Made by a program: the position numbers and the translations under genes
Notes under the pieces: generated by a model
Database searches by the model: none
The model's input: only the letters and a program-made list of their open reading frames with translations
What the model was told of the DNA's origin: nothing
Part shown: positions 8,481 to 18,464 of the stretch, one piece after another
Layout of the letters: each line of letters starts with the position of its first letter
How positions within the stretch are numbered: position 1 is the first letter of the stretch
Assembly (NCBI RefSeq): GCF_032393985.1
Contig: NZ_CP135918.1
Location: 2,666,001-2,730,000, forward strand
Direction of reading: 5' to 3'
From: Fischerella sp. JS2
GTDB taxonomy: Bacteria; Cyanobacteriota; Cyanobacteriia; Cyanobacteriales; Nostocaceae
Length of the DNA stretch: 64,000 bases

Positions 8481-11400
8481 ATGCTGAGTGCCATCATTAA
8501 ATGGGCGATCGCTCGCCGTTGGTTAGTTATCCTGGGTACAATTATCCTCACAATTTGGATATTTCGGACGATTATCCAAATGCCCTTGGATGTTTTCCCT
8601 AGCTTTGCACCACCCCAAGTTGAAATTCAAACTGAAGCACCAGGACTCGCCCCCGAAGAATTAGAATCTCTGGTAACTTTACCAATTGAAAGTGCAATTA
8701 ACGGCACTCCAGGAGTGACAGCAGTACGCTCATCTTCAGCAGCAGGAATTTCTGTCGTCAAAGTCATCTTTAACTGGGATACTGATATTTATCAAGCTCG
8801 CCAGTTGGTAACAGAGCGATTACAACAAGCTCAAAGTAAGCTTCCCGAAGGGGTAGAAACTCCACAAATTTCTCCTACCAGCTCTCCCATTGGCACTGTA
8901 TTACAATATGCCTTCACCTCCCAAAGCACTCCTTTAATGGAAGTGCGGCGGATTGTTGATTGGCAAGTAACAAACCGCCTTTTAGCTGTGCCTGGTGTTA
9001 GTCAGGTAGTAGCATACGGTGGCGATGTTCGCCAATATCAAGTATTAGTCGATCCAGCGAAGCTAAGAGCCTTTAATGTCACTTTGGAAGACGTAGAGCA
9101 AGCAGCCAAAGCTGCTAATGTTAACGCTCCTGGTGGCTATTTAATTACTCCTGACCGAGAAAAGTTAATTCGCGGAATTGGCAGAATTGAATCTATTGAA
9201 GAATTACAGCAATCAGCAATTACTGCCCGCAATGGTACGCCTGTCAAAATCTCAGATATAGCTGACGTGCAAATTGGTGCAGCTATTAAACGAGGTGATG
9301 GCAGTTTTAACGGTGAAAAGGCAATTGTTGTGATGATTAATAAACAGCCTCAAGCCGATACTCCTACTGTCACCCGTGCTATTGAAGCAGCGATGTCAGA
9401 GATTCAAGCAGGTTTACCCAAAGATGTCAAAGTCACACCAACATTTCGCCAAGAAAACTATATCGATTCTTCTATTGAAAACGTTAGAGAAGCTTTAATT
9501 GAAGGCAGCATTATTGTTGCCTTAATTTTAATTCCTTTTTTGATGAATTGGCGTAACCTAGCTATTTGTTTAACTGCCCTACCTTTATCTTTATTGCTAG
9601 GAGTACTACTACTAAATTGGTTGGGACAAGGTTTAAATACCATGACTTTGGGAGGGTTAGCAGTAGCAATCGGTTCAGCCGTTGATGATGCGATTGTCGA
9701 TGCTGAAAATGTCTACCGTAACCTGCGAGAAAATAAATATTCACCCAACCCGCGTCCGGTTTTAGATGTTGTATTTGAGGGTTGTCAAGAGGTACGCGAT
9801 TCAGTCTTTGGAGCCACTATCATTACCATAGTTGTCTTCTCTCCAGTTTTTGCTTTGGCTGGTGTAGAAGGTAGCATTTTTATCCCAATGGGATTAGGCT
9901 ATATGGCAGCAGTTATAGCCTCTAGTATCACAGCATTAACAGTGACTCCGGCTCTATGTGCAATTTTATTACCTTATGGTCGCCTGCCAGAAACAGAACC
10001 TTGGGTGGCGAGATTTTTTAAGGGGCTGTATCGTCCTCTACTAACATTTTCTCTGCGGCGTTCTGGAATTGTTATAGGGGCTGCGATCGCAAGTTTAGTG
10101 GCTGCGGCTGTAATTGTCCCTTCCTTTGGCAGAATATTTTTACCAGAGTTTCAGGAGCAAACTTTGGTTAATACTCTAACTCTTTATCCGGGGGTTTCTC
10201 TAGAAGCTACTAATGCAGCTGGTGAAACACTTCAACACGCACTCAAGGGAGACTCTAGATTTCCATACGTGCAATTGCGTTCTGGACGTGCGCCAGGAGA
10301 TGGAGACGCAGCCGGGGTAAATTTAGGACACTTGGATATCGAGTTAAGCGACGCAGGAATGAAAGATAGGGAGGGGACGATTGAGAAGTTACGCCAAGAA
10401 TTTGCGAAATTACCGGGAGTAGCACCGAATATTGGGGGCTTTATCTCACACCGTATGGATGAGGTGTTGTCTGGGGTGAGGAGTGCGATCGCAGTCAAAA
10501 TCTTTGGCCCCGACTTAGAACAACTCCGCACAATTGGACAGCAGGTTGATGATGTCATGAAAACCGTTAATGGGATTGTAGATTTACAACTAGAACCCCA
10601 AATACCAATTGAACAAATACAAATTAAATTCAACCGACCTGCTGCTTCACGGTATGGTTTGACAGTAGGCAAACTGTCTGAGATTATTGAAACTGCTCTG
10701 AATGGGCGAGTAGTATCTCAAGTTTTAGAAAAACAACAAACTTTCGATTTGACTGTATGGTTAAAGCCAGATGCACGGCAAAACTTGGATACGATTCGCA
10801 ATTTGTTAGTTGATACTCCTAATGGTCAAAAAATTCCTTTAGCACAGGTTGCCACAATTGAAAATGGTACTGGGCCTAATACTATAAATAGAGAAAATGT
10901 ATCCCGCTTGATTGTTGTGTCCGCTAACGCTAATGGTAGAGATTTGCGCTCTATCGTTAACGAAATTAGAGACAAAGTTAATCAACAGGTACATCCACCC
11001 TCTGGTTACTATATCCAGTATGCGGGACAGTTCGAGGCAGAAGAAAGAGCAACTCAAAATATCTTAATTTCGAGTGCGATCGCCTTTGTTGCAATTACAG
11101 TAATTATGTACCTTTCTGTCAAATCTATTCCTTCCACCGCCATGATTATGATTAACTTGCCTTTGGCGTTGGTGGGGGGAGTATTTTCAGTAGCTTTGTC
11201 TGGCGGCGTTATTTCAATTGCCTCTTTAGTTGGCTTTATCACTCTATTTGGAGTTGCTACCCGCAATGGTTTGTTACTTGTGGATAATTACAACACTAAA
11301 TTTGCGGAAGGTACACCAGTTAAAGAAGTTCTTATTAAAGGATCAATGGAACGTCTGAATGCCATTTTGATGACAGCTTTTACCTCTGCTTTAGGATTAG

Positions 11401-11603
11401 CACCTTTAGTAATTGAGAGTGGCCCCGGAAAAGAAATCTTACAGCCACTTTCAATAGTGGTGTTAGGTGGTTTATTTACTTCTACCGCATTAACTTTAAT
11501 GGTCTTACCAGCTTTATATGCTAAATTTGGTAAGTTCTTATTGCCTAAACGTACTATCTCAGTTGTAGAGGATGGCAAAGTACCAAAAGCAGTTTTTGAG
11601 TAA
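8481..11603 (+). CDS. Heavy-metal efflux RND pump, CusA/CopA-like
   Basis: 1040 residues, the normal size for an HME-RND proton-driven trimeric pump. First helix near residues 11-30 (WLVILGTIILTIWIF), porter domain starting MPLDVFPSFAPPQVEIQTEA, then the helix cluster from about 335. The charged helix-4 motif is IGSAVDDAIVDAENVYRN. The second porter domain and second helix bundle are complete to FITLFGVATRNGLLLVDNY. The gene follows the adaptor by five bases, one operon under box 5. Copper or silver is the likely substrate by analogy with CopBAC of Synechocystis; the sequence does not prove the metal. The third partner, copC/TolC, is absent. Confidence 0.92.
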   Translation: MLSAIIKWAIARRWLVILGTIILTIWIFRTIIQMPLDVFPSFAPPQVEIQTEAPGLAPEELESLVTLPIESAINGTPGVTAVRSSSAAGISVVKVIFNWDTDIYQARQLVTERLQQAQSKLPEGVETPQISPTSSPIGTVLQYAFTSQSTPLMEVRRIVDWQVTNRLLAVPGVSQVVAYGGDVRQYQVLVDPAKLRAFNVTLEDVEQAAKAANVNAPGGYLITPDREKLIRGIGRIESIEELQQSAITARNGTPVKISDIADVQIGAAIKRGDGSFNGEKAIVVMINKQPQADTPTVTRAIEAAMSEIQAGLPKDVKVTPTFRQENYIDSSIENVREALIEGSIIVALILIPFLMNWRNLAICLTALPLSLLLGVLLLNWLGQGLNTMTLGGLAVAIGSAVDDAIVDAENVYRNLRENKYSPNPRPVLDVVFEGCQEVRDSVFGATIITIVVFSPVFALAGVEGSIFIPMGLGYMAAVIASSITALTVTPALCAILLPYGRLPETEPWVARFFKGLYRPLLTFSLRRSGIVIGAAIASLVAAAVIVPSFGRIFLPEFQEQTLVNTLTLYPGVSLEATNAAGETLQHALKGDSRFPYVQLRSGRAPGDGDAAGVNLGHLDIELSDAGMKDREGTIEKLRQEFAKLPGVAPNIGGFISHRMDEVLSGVRSAIAVKIFGPDLEQLRTIGQQVDDVMKTVNGIVDLQLEPQIPIEQIQIKFNRPAASRYGLTVGKLSEIIETALNGRVVSQVLEKQQTFDLTVWLKPDARQNLDTIRNLLVDTPNGQKIPLAQVATIENGTGPNTINRENVSRLIVVSANANGRDLRSIVNEIRDKVNQQVHPPSGYYIQYAGQFEAEERATQNILISSAIAFVAITVIMYLSVKSIPSTAMIMINLPLALVGGVFSVALSGGVISIASLVGFITLFGVATRNGLLLVDNYNTKFAEGTPVKEVLIKGSMERLNAILMTAFTSALGLAPLVIESGPGKEILQPLSIVVLGGLFTSTALTLMVLPALYAKFGKFLLPKRTISVVEDGKVPKAVFE

Positions 11604-11701
11604 TGATAAATATTATAGGAATTTTATCTTTTAGAATCCTTGATGCTTTCAGTACAAAAGGTGTTAGTAATCAGGTTAATGAATAGTTCTATATATTCAC
11701 T

Positions 11702-12328
11702 ATGACCGAAACCAAAGTTCGCCAGCAGTATGACAAGCTAGCAGCAATATATGACCAACGCTGGAATAGTTATGTTGCAAATACGCTTTCATTTCTGAAA
11801 GACTGGGTGCAAATATCTCCATCAACAACTGTGCTGGATGTTGCCTGTGGAACAGGTGAATTTGAACGGTTATTGTTAACTGAGAACCCAACGCAACGTA
11901 TAACTGGAGTAGACATTTCAGAGAAGATGCTGCTTGTAGCTCAACAAAAACTTCAAGCATATCCTCATGTCTCGTTTCACACTGCTAGCGCGTTGGCGTT
12001 ACCATTTGAAAACAATAGTTTTGATGTAGTTGTATCTGCCAATTCGTTCCATTATTTTGATGACCCAAATGCCGCATTAGTAGAGATGAAACGTGTATTG
12101 AAACCTGACGGTAAAGTAATTATTTTGGATTGGTGCAAAGATTATTTATTGTGCCGCCTTTGCGATTTTATATTAAAGTTGGTTGATCCTGCTTATAAGC
12201 AGTGTTATTCCCAATTTGAATTTCACAATTTACTCAAATCTGCACAGTTTGATATTGAGCGAGCAACAAAATTTCATTTTGGTGTAGTGTGGGGAATGAT
12301 GGTTGCTACAGCGACACCACAACCATGA
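11702..12328 (+). CDS. Class I SAM-dependent methyltransferase
   Basis: 208 residues. Motif I is VLDVACGTGEFERLL near residue 47, followed by GVDISEKMLL, FDVVVSANSFHYF and VLKPDGKVIILDW, the standard order of a UbiE/methyltransf_11 fold. No three-cysteine arsenite site is present, so it is not an ArsM. The substrate cannot be told. It sits about 100 bases after the RND pump in the same direction, with no box of its own, and could be read through from the efflux operon. Confidence 0.82.
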   Translation: MTETKVRQQYDKLAAIYDQRWNSYVANTLSFLKDWVQISPSTTVLDVACGTGEFERLLLTENPTQRITGVDISEKMLLVAQQKLQAYPHVSFHTASALALPFENNSFDVVVSANSFHYFDDPNAALVEMKRVLKPDGKVIILDWCKDYLLCRLCDFILKLVDPAYKQCYSQFEFHNLLKSAQFDIERATKFHFGVVWGMMVATATPQP

Positions 12329-12599
12329 CTAAAAATACGACGTTGCATGAATGCGGAATGAATTGGCGGTTGAAACTATTAAAAATGCGTTCCCAATTAG
12401 GTGAGATTATCTCATGATATGGCTAACGCCAAGCTGCGCTAACAGCAACGCTAAAAATACTACACCCCTTCTAGAAAATAGCAGAGTGGTGAAAATGGTC
12501 TTGTAAAGACTATTTTCCAGCTTTGATAAATATGCCCCCTCCCCCCATTAGTGTTAAAGTATTAATATAAAAGACTTTTATAACTATGCCCCTTGATAA

Positions 12600-13991
12600 A
12601 TGAATACCTTGACATTTTTCCGCAGCTTGAGAAATCCGGTATTTGCAAGGCTGTATACTGCTCAAACCACTAGTTTATTGGGTGATGCGCTTACTTGGGT
12701 GGGTTTAGCCCTTCTGGCTTTTAACTTAGCTGGAAAGAATGCGGCGGTTGTACTTTCAGTAGCTTTAACTCTGCGTGTTACCGCTTTTGTATTGCTGTCC
12801 CCTCTTGCAGGTGCGATCGCAGATCGCCTTGATCGTAAGAAAATCATGGTTGTTACCCACATATTCAGAATGTTAATTGTGGGTATGTTGCCTTTTGTGA
12901 CGCAAATTTGGCAAGTTTACATATTAATATTTGCGCTTAACGTTTTTAATGCTTTTTTTACTCCAACTTACCAAGCCACAATTCCATTAGTCACGGGTGA
13001 GAATGACTATGCAGGCGCGATCGCTCTTTCGTCCGCTACTTACCAATTACTTGGTGTACTTGGCCCCGGTATCGCTGGAAGTGTCGCCGCCTTCATTGGT
13101 GCGAGACAAGTTTTCTTTTTGGATGCTCTCAGCTTTGCGATCGCCGCAGTCTTAATCTTCACCCTACCAGGTCAGCTCGTCGTTGCACAAAATCAACAGC
13201 CTTCCAGAACAACACGCCGAACATGGGGAGACATTAAAGACGGTACAACTCGCCTGCTTACAGATGCACCTATTCGTTACGCGCTAGCGATGCAGTTAGT
13301 CGCATCAATTGCCGGAGCGCAAATCTTAGTCAATACTGTTGGCTACGTCCAAGGTACACTTAAGTTTGGAGAAGTGCAGTACGGCTGGGTGATAGCAGCT
13401 TTTGGGATTGGTGCAACTCTCTGTGCAGTTATTTATGGTACGTTCAATAGAAGTTTGTCGCGTACAACGTTTGTTTTGATTGGTGCAACTTTGATCACCT
13501 TGGCTTTATTACCTGCCAACTACGCAAATTTAACAGTATTGATGGTCTTGTGGTTGGTAGCGGGTGCGGGGCAAAATTTAGTCAACTTACCTACTCAGAC
13601 ATTAATTGCAGACCGTATTCCAACTGCTATACAAGGGCGAGTTTATGGCGCACACTTTACCTGGAGTCATCTTTGGTGGGCAATCTCCTACCCTCTTGCG
13701 GGTTGGTTAGGAAGTCACTTTGCTGAACGTGAGTTTATTTACGGTAGCTTAGTGGGCTTGATGCTGCTAGTGGTAGTACAAATTACCCTCTCGCCTCATC
13801 CACATGAACACGAACATCTCCACTATCCTAGTGTGCATGAACATAAACACATCCACGATGAATGCCATCAGCATGACCACGATGAGGGGATAGCTATAGG
13901 CGAACCTCACAACCATGTTCACGAACACACGACGATTATCTATCACACTCACCCTCACACTAGGGACATTCACCATCGCCATAGTCACTAA
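12600..13991 (+). CDS. MFS metal exporter with His-rich tail, NrsD/NreB-like
   Basis: 463 residues. About 400 form a 12-helix major-facilitator fold, including the inter-helix motif GAIADRLDRKKIMVVTH. The cytosolic tail of the last 64 residues contains 23 histidines (HPHEHEHLHYP to HHRHSH). Such tails mark nickel exporters of the NreB/NrsD type, where they bind metal. No ATTTCAT box lies upstream. The 12,329-12,599 gap carries only AT-rich sequence and two short CTTGATAAAT-like repeats before the start. Nickel (or cobalt) export is the best guess from family knowledge. Confidence 0.88.
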   Translation: MNTLTFFRSLRNPVFARLYTAQTTSLLGDALTWVGLALLAFNLAGKNAAVVLSVALTLRVTAFVLLSPLAGAIADRLDRKKIMVVTHIFRMLIVGMLPFVTQIWQVYILIFALNVFNAFFTPTYQATIPLVTGENDYAGAIALSSATYQLLGVLGPGIAGSVAAFIGARQVFFLDALSFAIAAVLIFTLPGQLVVAQNQQPSRTTRRTWGDIKDGTTRLLTDAPIRYALAMQLVASIAGAQILVNTVGYVQGTLKFGEVQYGWVIAAFGIGATLCAVIYGTFNRSLSRTTFVLIGATLITLALLPANYANLTVLMVLWLVAGAGQNLVNLPTQTLIADRIPTAIQGRVYGAHFTWSHLWWAISYPLAGWLGSHFAEREFIYGSLVGLMLLVVVQITLSPHPHEHEHLHYPSVHEHKHIHDECHQHDHDEGIAIGEPHNHVHEHTTIIYHTHPHTRDIHHRHSH

Positions 13992-14116
13992 TTTGCATTG
14001 CAGGCATTGTGTGCCGTTGCAGAAAGGTTCGCATATCAAAGAATGGATGACTGATGAGGGATAGAAAAACTGGCATCACCTCACGAAAATAGACAACAAT
14101 CTGCAAACTGACTGAT

Positions 14117-14374
14117 TTAAGGTCTGTGGTCACCTGTTGATGACCAGGCTAAACGTTGAAGATTGACTATTGACTCAAGTTGCGCTTCTGGTGGCATTAT
14201 TGCAGCAAAGAAGAGGTCTTCTTTCGTCCCAAATCGCTGGAAAATAACTGCCTCAGAGATACCAACCGTTTTAGCAAGTGTTCGTGTCGAAGCTTTCGCC
14301 TCTTCCTTGAGAAAGAGCGATCGCGCCACAGCGATAATTTCATCAAAAGATATCAGTATTGGGTGAGTGGGAGT
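14117..14374 (-). pseudogene. TetR-family regulator, N-terminal fragment
   Basis: The frame is open from 14374, just after a TAA at 14377-14375, to 14117. It encodes a TetR helix-turn-helix, with ILISFDEIIAVARSLF, then TRTLAKTVGISEAVIFQRFG and KEDLFFAAI. A normal TetR protein is about 190-210 residues; here the ligand domain is missing and no good start codon exists (only a GTG at 14329). It is a remnant, possibly the former regulator of the adjoining exporter. Confidence 0.75.
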
Positions 14375-14493
14375 TTAGATCCCAGAGGGAACATTCGCAC
14401 AAAAGATTAGTGTTACTTTTGCAGAAAACTCGCAACTCCATATAGTCTTAATATAAGGATATTTATCAACCGAAGATTTTAGCGTTTTTTCAA

Positions 14494-15435
14494 ATGCCAA
14501 GGATGACCATTGACCAATTACAGATTTTCTTGGCGGTGGCCCAGCATCTGCACTTTACTCGCGCAGCTGAGGAGCTTTACATTACTCAACCTTCTGTTAG
14601 TGCTGCCATCCAAAGCCTTGAGGAACAATATGGAGTGAAACTGTTTAATCGAGTTGGTCGTCGGATTGAACTAACACTTGCTGGCAAAATACTACAAGTA
14701 GAAGCACAAAAAATTTTGATTCAGGTGGAGTTGACTGAGCGAGGATTGCGAGAATTAAATGACCTGAAACGGGGTGAACTCAAGTTAGGTGTAAGCCAAA
14801 CCATAGGTAATTACTGGCTCCCTCGCTTCATTAGCTTGTTTAAGCAAGAGTATCCCAATATTTCTGTAGATTGTATATTAGGTAACACCACTGAAATTAG
14901 CGAAGGAATGGTTACAGGATTGTTTGACCTCAGCTTGGTGGAAGGAGAAGTTGAACCATCGGTTTTAGCTTCTGTGGAACAACAAATTGTCGGTGGGGAT
15001 TGTCTGCAAATTGTTGTTGGTCAATCTCATCCTTGGTTTGAAAAAATAGCAGTTGAGGTAACAGAATTAACAAACACTACCTGGGTAATGCGTGAGAAAG
15101 GCTCAGGAACCCGTCAGCAGTTTGAGCAAGTGCTAAGACAATGGGGTATTGAACCAACCGAGTTAAATGTAATTTTGGAGATGAAAAGCGGTGATATGGT
15201 CAAAGCAGCCGTTGAAAGTGGGGTAGGATCTGCGGCGATTTCTAACCTGATTATTACTAAAGAACTACGTCTTGATATGCTTCGTTGTATTAAAGTTACA
15301 GGTGTTTCTCGCAACACTAACGATCCAGATCCACTCTCACGACCTTTCTTTTTATTAAAGCATCGAGAGCGCTTTCAAACCCGCATTTCTCAGGTGTTTG
15401 AGCAATTGTTATTATCGGCTAGGTCTGTGGAATAG
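14494..15435 (+). CDS. LysR-family transcriptional regulator
   Basis: 313 residues. A winged helix-turn-helix at 1-60 (QIFLAVAQHLHFTRAAEELY, SAAIQSLEEQYGVKLFNR) and a periplasmic-binding-like effector domain from about 90. The family includes CbbR, CmpR and YeiE-type sulfur or carbon regulators. It converges with the beta-propeller gene and is about 4.7 kb from a YeiH-type exporter, a frequent LysR partner. The effector cannot be told. Confidence 0.9.
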   Translation: MPRMTIDQLQIFLAVAQHLHFTRAAEELYITQPSVSAAIQSLEEQYGVKLFNRVGRRIELTLAGKILQVEAQKILIQVELTERGLRELNDLKRGELKLGVSQTIGNYWLPRFISLFKQEYPNISVDCILGNTTEISEGMVTGLFDLSLVEGEVEPSVLASVEQQIVGGDCLQIVVGQSHPWFEKIAVEVTELTNTTWVMREKGSGTRQQFEQVLRQWGIEPTELNVILEMKSGDMVKAAVESGVGSAAISNLIITKELRLDMLRCIKVTGVSRNTNDPDPLSRPFFLLKHRERFQTRISQVFEQLLLSARSVE

Positions 15436-15458
15436 CTGTAGCTGTCAATGAACCTCTT

Positions 15459-16934
15459 TTACTTCGACATTGACTGTAGCTGAATCTGCACAGGCATTCC
15501 CGGAACATCATCTTTCAATGGTACGATGACTAAATACCGACGAGATTGTGCGCCTGCATCACCCTTGACAACCTGCCCAATTGGCCCCAATGTCGTCACA
15601 ATTGCCGCGCCAGATGGGTTGGTTTGGAACTTCGCCAAGGGTTGTAATTTACCGTAGGGTTGGCTAGAACGCTCCGCTAATGCCAATTGATACATACTTT
15701 TAGGTTGCAATCCAGTTACTGCTGCTTCTAGTAAATCAATCACGCCTAAGTTGTTGACCGTCACAGTCGTTGCAGGCTTTTTAGCTGATGAACCTGGCGC
15801 ACCCATTACCAAATGAGCCACCATACCAGACTTGCCCAAAGGCTCTAGATTTGCCAATCCATCCCCAGTCGGAACTGCATTAGGAATATAAACTAGTGCT
15901 TGCGAGGATTGACCGCTTGGGATTGTGGCAATTACTCTGTTTTTGATAGTATCAATTACAGTCATCTTAGTACCATTTTCTAATGCGACGTAGATACGAG
16001 TACCATCACCAGAGGGCCAAAGACCGTGGGGTAACTCACCCGTCGGAATAGTTGCGACCAGTTTGGGAGTATTTGTAGTTGTAAAAACTTTTACCACATT
16101 CTCGCCGCCAACGGTAATATAGGCGAATTGTCCTTTCTGATTCCTGACAATGTTGACGTGGTTGGTGATTGCCCCGGTATCCAAGGTAGCAATAATGTTG
16201 AAGGGAGCTTCTGCGTTGAATACCTGAACTTTACCAGTATCTTTTAATGTGAACCAAATTTGCTTACCGTCGGGAGTCGCAGCAATATTTGGGCAAAAAG
16301 GAGAGGCTTGTTTAACTGTTGCTACGACTTGATGCGACTTGACATCGATGACGCTTGTCTGCGGTGTGAAACTAGAGCAGACAAATCCAAACTTGCCATC
16401 GGGACGAAAAATTGTCATCCCAGGGCCATTACCAACGCTGATACGCTGCTTTTCTTTATAGGTTTGACTGTCTAATACTGAAACATAATCTTCTCCCCGT
16501 ACCGTTACCCAAACTTCACTACCATCAGGAGTGAAGAAAGCTTCGTGAGGCGATCGCCCAACATAGGTAATGTGCTTAACTTTATTTGTCTGGGTATCAA
16601 TAAAGGCTACCGAGTTAGAACCAACTGAAACCACCGCTAAGGTGCGATTGTCAGGCGAAAAACCCATACCATGCACTAGCAATTGACCAGTATACAGGGG
16701 ACTCAAATTCTCTGGCGCTGTTTTACCTAGACGAATGACTCCCAGCAGTTTATTGGTTTGGGGATTGTAAACAGAAATGGTATTGGAGGTTTGGTCAGCT
16801 GTGTAAACGCGATCGCGTCCACTAATTGGAATGTCTGGTGTAGATGCTGCATAAGGAACTTGCCCTGCAAAAGCTGGCGCTGTCAAAGTTAGTAGAATAG
16901 CAGATGTAATTGTAGCGATCGCTCGATTGTGCAT
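15459..16934 (-). CDS. Secreted YVTN-type beta-propeller protein
   Basis: 491 residues. Signal peptide 1-23 (ends APAFAG), then six to seven repeats of the form 'VYTADQTSNTISVYNPQTNK', 'VAVVSVGSNSVAFIDTQTNK' and 'VWVTVRGEDYVSVLDSQTYK', the YncE/YVTN seven-blade pattern, and a C-terminal region of about 130 residues resembling a fibronectin-like module. Such proteins are periplasmic or secreted, with varied ligands. It is the last gene of a minus-strand run that begins with the alternative oxidase, 17 bases after a DUF305 gene. Confidence 0.85.
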   Translation of the reverse strand: MHNRAIATITSAILLTLTAPAFAGQVPYAASTPDIPISGRDRVYTADQTSNTISVYNPQTNKLLGVIRLGKTAPENLSPLYTGQLLVHGMGFSPDNRTLAVVSVGSNSVAFIDTQTNKVKHITYVGRSPHEAFFTPDGSEVWVTVRGEDYVSVLDSQTYKEKQRISVGNGPGMTIFRPDGKFGFVCSSFTPQTSVIDVKSHQVVATVKQASPFCPNIAATPDGKQIWFTLKDTGKVQVFNAEAPFNIIATLDTGAITNHVNIVRNQKGQFAYITVGGENVVKVFTTTNTPKLVATIPTGELPHGLWPSGDGTRIYVALENGTKMTVIDTIKNRVIATIPSGQSSQALVYIPNAVPTGDGLANLEPLGKSGMVAHLVMGAPGSSAKKPATTVTVNNLGVIDLLEAAVTGLQPKSMYQLALAERSSQPYGKLQPLAKFQTNPSGAAIVTTLGPIGQVVKGDAGAQSRRYLVIVPLKDDVPGMPVQIQLQSMSK

Positions 16935-16951
16935 AGAGGTATTTTCTTAAC

Positions 16952-17296
16952 TTACTTTTGTGAGGGTGATTGTGGACGCTTAAGCGCCAGCTGCATTAAT
17001 TCAATTTCTGATTGTTGAGTGACGATAATTTCCTGTGCCAATCGTCGCAGCCGAGGATCGGTTCCGTACTGCAACTCAATTTTTGCCATCTCAATTGCCC
17101 CTTGGTGATGAGGAATCATCATTGCAGCAAAATCAGTATCAGGATTCCCAGTCATCTTGACATTTTGCATCTGTGTATGCATTGAGGTCATCGTTTGCTC
17201 AAAAGCCTGATTTGCAGCAGTATGATGGGGCATCATCATCGACGCGATCAGAATGCCAATTGATAAGGAAAGTAAAAAAGGTGCATTGAAAGACAT
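16952..17296 (-). CDS. DUF305 single-domain protein
   Basis: 114 residues. An N-terminal hydrophobic helix is followed by one DUF305 domain with two paired-histidine motifs (MMMPHHTAANQAF and AMMIPHHQGAIEMAK) and several Met residues, consistent with a copper-type ligand set. It lies between the NTF2-like lipoprotein gene (16 bases upstream) and the beta-propeller, within an apparent operon. It is the second DUF305 gene of the window; unlike the first it has no ATTTCAT box. Confidence 0.85.
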   Translation of the reverse strand: MSFNAPFLLSLSIGILIASMMMPHHTAANQAFEQTMTSMHTQMQNVKMTGNPDTDFAAMMIPHHQGAIEMAKIELQYGTDPRLRRLAQEIIVTQQSEIELMQLALKRPQSPSQK

Positions 17297-17312
17297 ATTT
17301 TCCAGTCCTGCT

Positions 17313-17864
17313 TTATGGTTTAACGATTTTCCAGGTTTCTTCAGTAATTTGATAGTTACCAGAGACAGATTTGTAAACTAAGGTATAGTCTACGGGGATT
17401 TTATTCTTGCCATTGTTGAATGTAACCAACGCTTTCACTATCTCTGTTCCCTGCTGTCCTGTGGTGCTTTTAACATTAGTAATAGTAGTTTGAAGAGGTG
17501 CTTGGGCTTTGATAAACTTCTGCCATACTGCTTGAATCTTGTCTTTACCTTGATACTCTCCTGCTAAAGGGCCGCCAATCCAATGTAACGTGGGTGATTC
17601 ACTATACTGGGACATCACTAAAGTTAAATCACCTTGAGCGATCGCACTCCAATGACTTTGAGCTAAAGTTGTTGGAGTGCTAGCTGTGGAACTTTCACTT
17701 ACACTACTAGGCTTCGTTGGGGATGAAGTTGTGCTTGGTGCAGAACCATATCCTGAATTAGCATCACTTGCTGATTGATTAGAACAAGCCACACTAAAAG
17801 TAAGAACCAGCACTAGCAACACTGGGAAAATAGCAGATTTTGATAAAGCTTGAGTAGAAATCAT
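17313..17864 (-). CDS. NTF2-like (SnoaL/DUF4440) lipoprotein
   Basis: 183 residues from ATG at 17864, chosen for GAGAGG 9 nt upstream; an ATG five codons earlier is less likely. A lipoprotein signal ends in FSVAC. A Ser/Thr/Pro-rich linker leads to a cone-shaped NTF2-type domain (SHWSAIAQGDLTLVMSQYS, WIGGPLAGEYQGKDKIQAVW). These domains bind small molecules or act as accessory subunits; no catalytic role can be assigned. It is in line with the alternative oxidase operon. Confidence 0.75.
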   Translation of the reverse strand: MISTQALSKSAIFPVLLVLVLTFSVACSNQSASDANSGYGSAPSTTSSPTKPSSVSESSTASTPTTLAQSHWSAIAQGDLTLVMSQYSESPTLHWIGGPLAGEYQGKDKIQAVWQKFIKAQAPLQTTITNVKSTTGQQGTEIVKALVTFNNGKNKIPVDYTLVYKSVSGNYQITEETWKIVKP

Positions 17865-17944
17865 GAAACAACCTCTCAAATTATGTTTTTGAAGTGAAAA
17901 AGCTAGATTAATTTCGGTGAATCATCAGCTGAATTGGAGATGAG

Positions 17945-18400
17945 TTAACCAATTCTTTGCCACCATAAAAGACCGACAGCTACGGAATAAATAATGCCAA
18001 AATAAAACATGAGACTGAATGTAGAAAGCCATTTGCCATATTGTCCTTTCATAGCTTGGTTGGCTCTAGTCTGAACATTCATCTTTACTTCTCCTGACAC
18101 TTCCATTTCTCGTAAATATTCCCGCAGACAATTAGTGAAACTATTGAAGCGCCAAAATAGAACAAAAGCAAACCAGTAAATTGCTAAAGCCACACTGTGA
18201 GAAATAATTGGTGGAACAGGTGGATTTAGAGTTTGCAGTGAGAAGCCAAAGATAGCAAAGCTAACGCTAAAAAAGAAGGTTGTTACATTCCAGCGAGTTT
18301 TAGTATGTTCTTGTTCTCTTTCCCAAAGTTTTAAATATAATTCCTCATTACTTAAACCTATCTGGTCATCTGGCGATTTTAAAGGTTCGATATTGCTCAT
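17945..18400 (-). CDS. Two-helix membrane protein of unknown function
   Basis: 151 residues from ATG at 18400 (AGGAGCAAGG just upstream); a longer frame to 18448 has no such site. A charged N-terminus with a helical EELYLKLWEREQEHTKTRW segment is followed by two hydrophobic helices (about 40-90), a polar loop and a last helix FGIIYSVAVGLLWW. It lies 64 bases after the alternative oxidase gene and probably shares its mRNA. I do not recognise the family. Confidence 0.65.
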   Translation of the reverse strand: MSNIEPLKSPDDQIGLSNEELYLKLWEREQEHTKTRWNVTTFFFSVSFAIFGFSLQTLNPPVPPIISHSVALAIYWFAFVLFWRFNSFTNCLREYLREMEVSGEVKMNVQTRANQAMKGQYGKWLSTFSLMFYFGIIYSVAVGLLWWQRIG

Positions 18401-18464
18401 TGTCCTTGCTCCTGAATGAAATAAATTAGTCGCAAGTTCAGCAAACACTGTAGTAAAAATTCCA

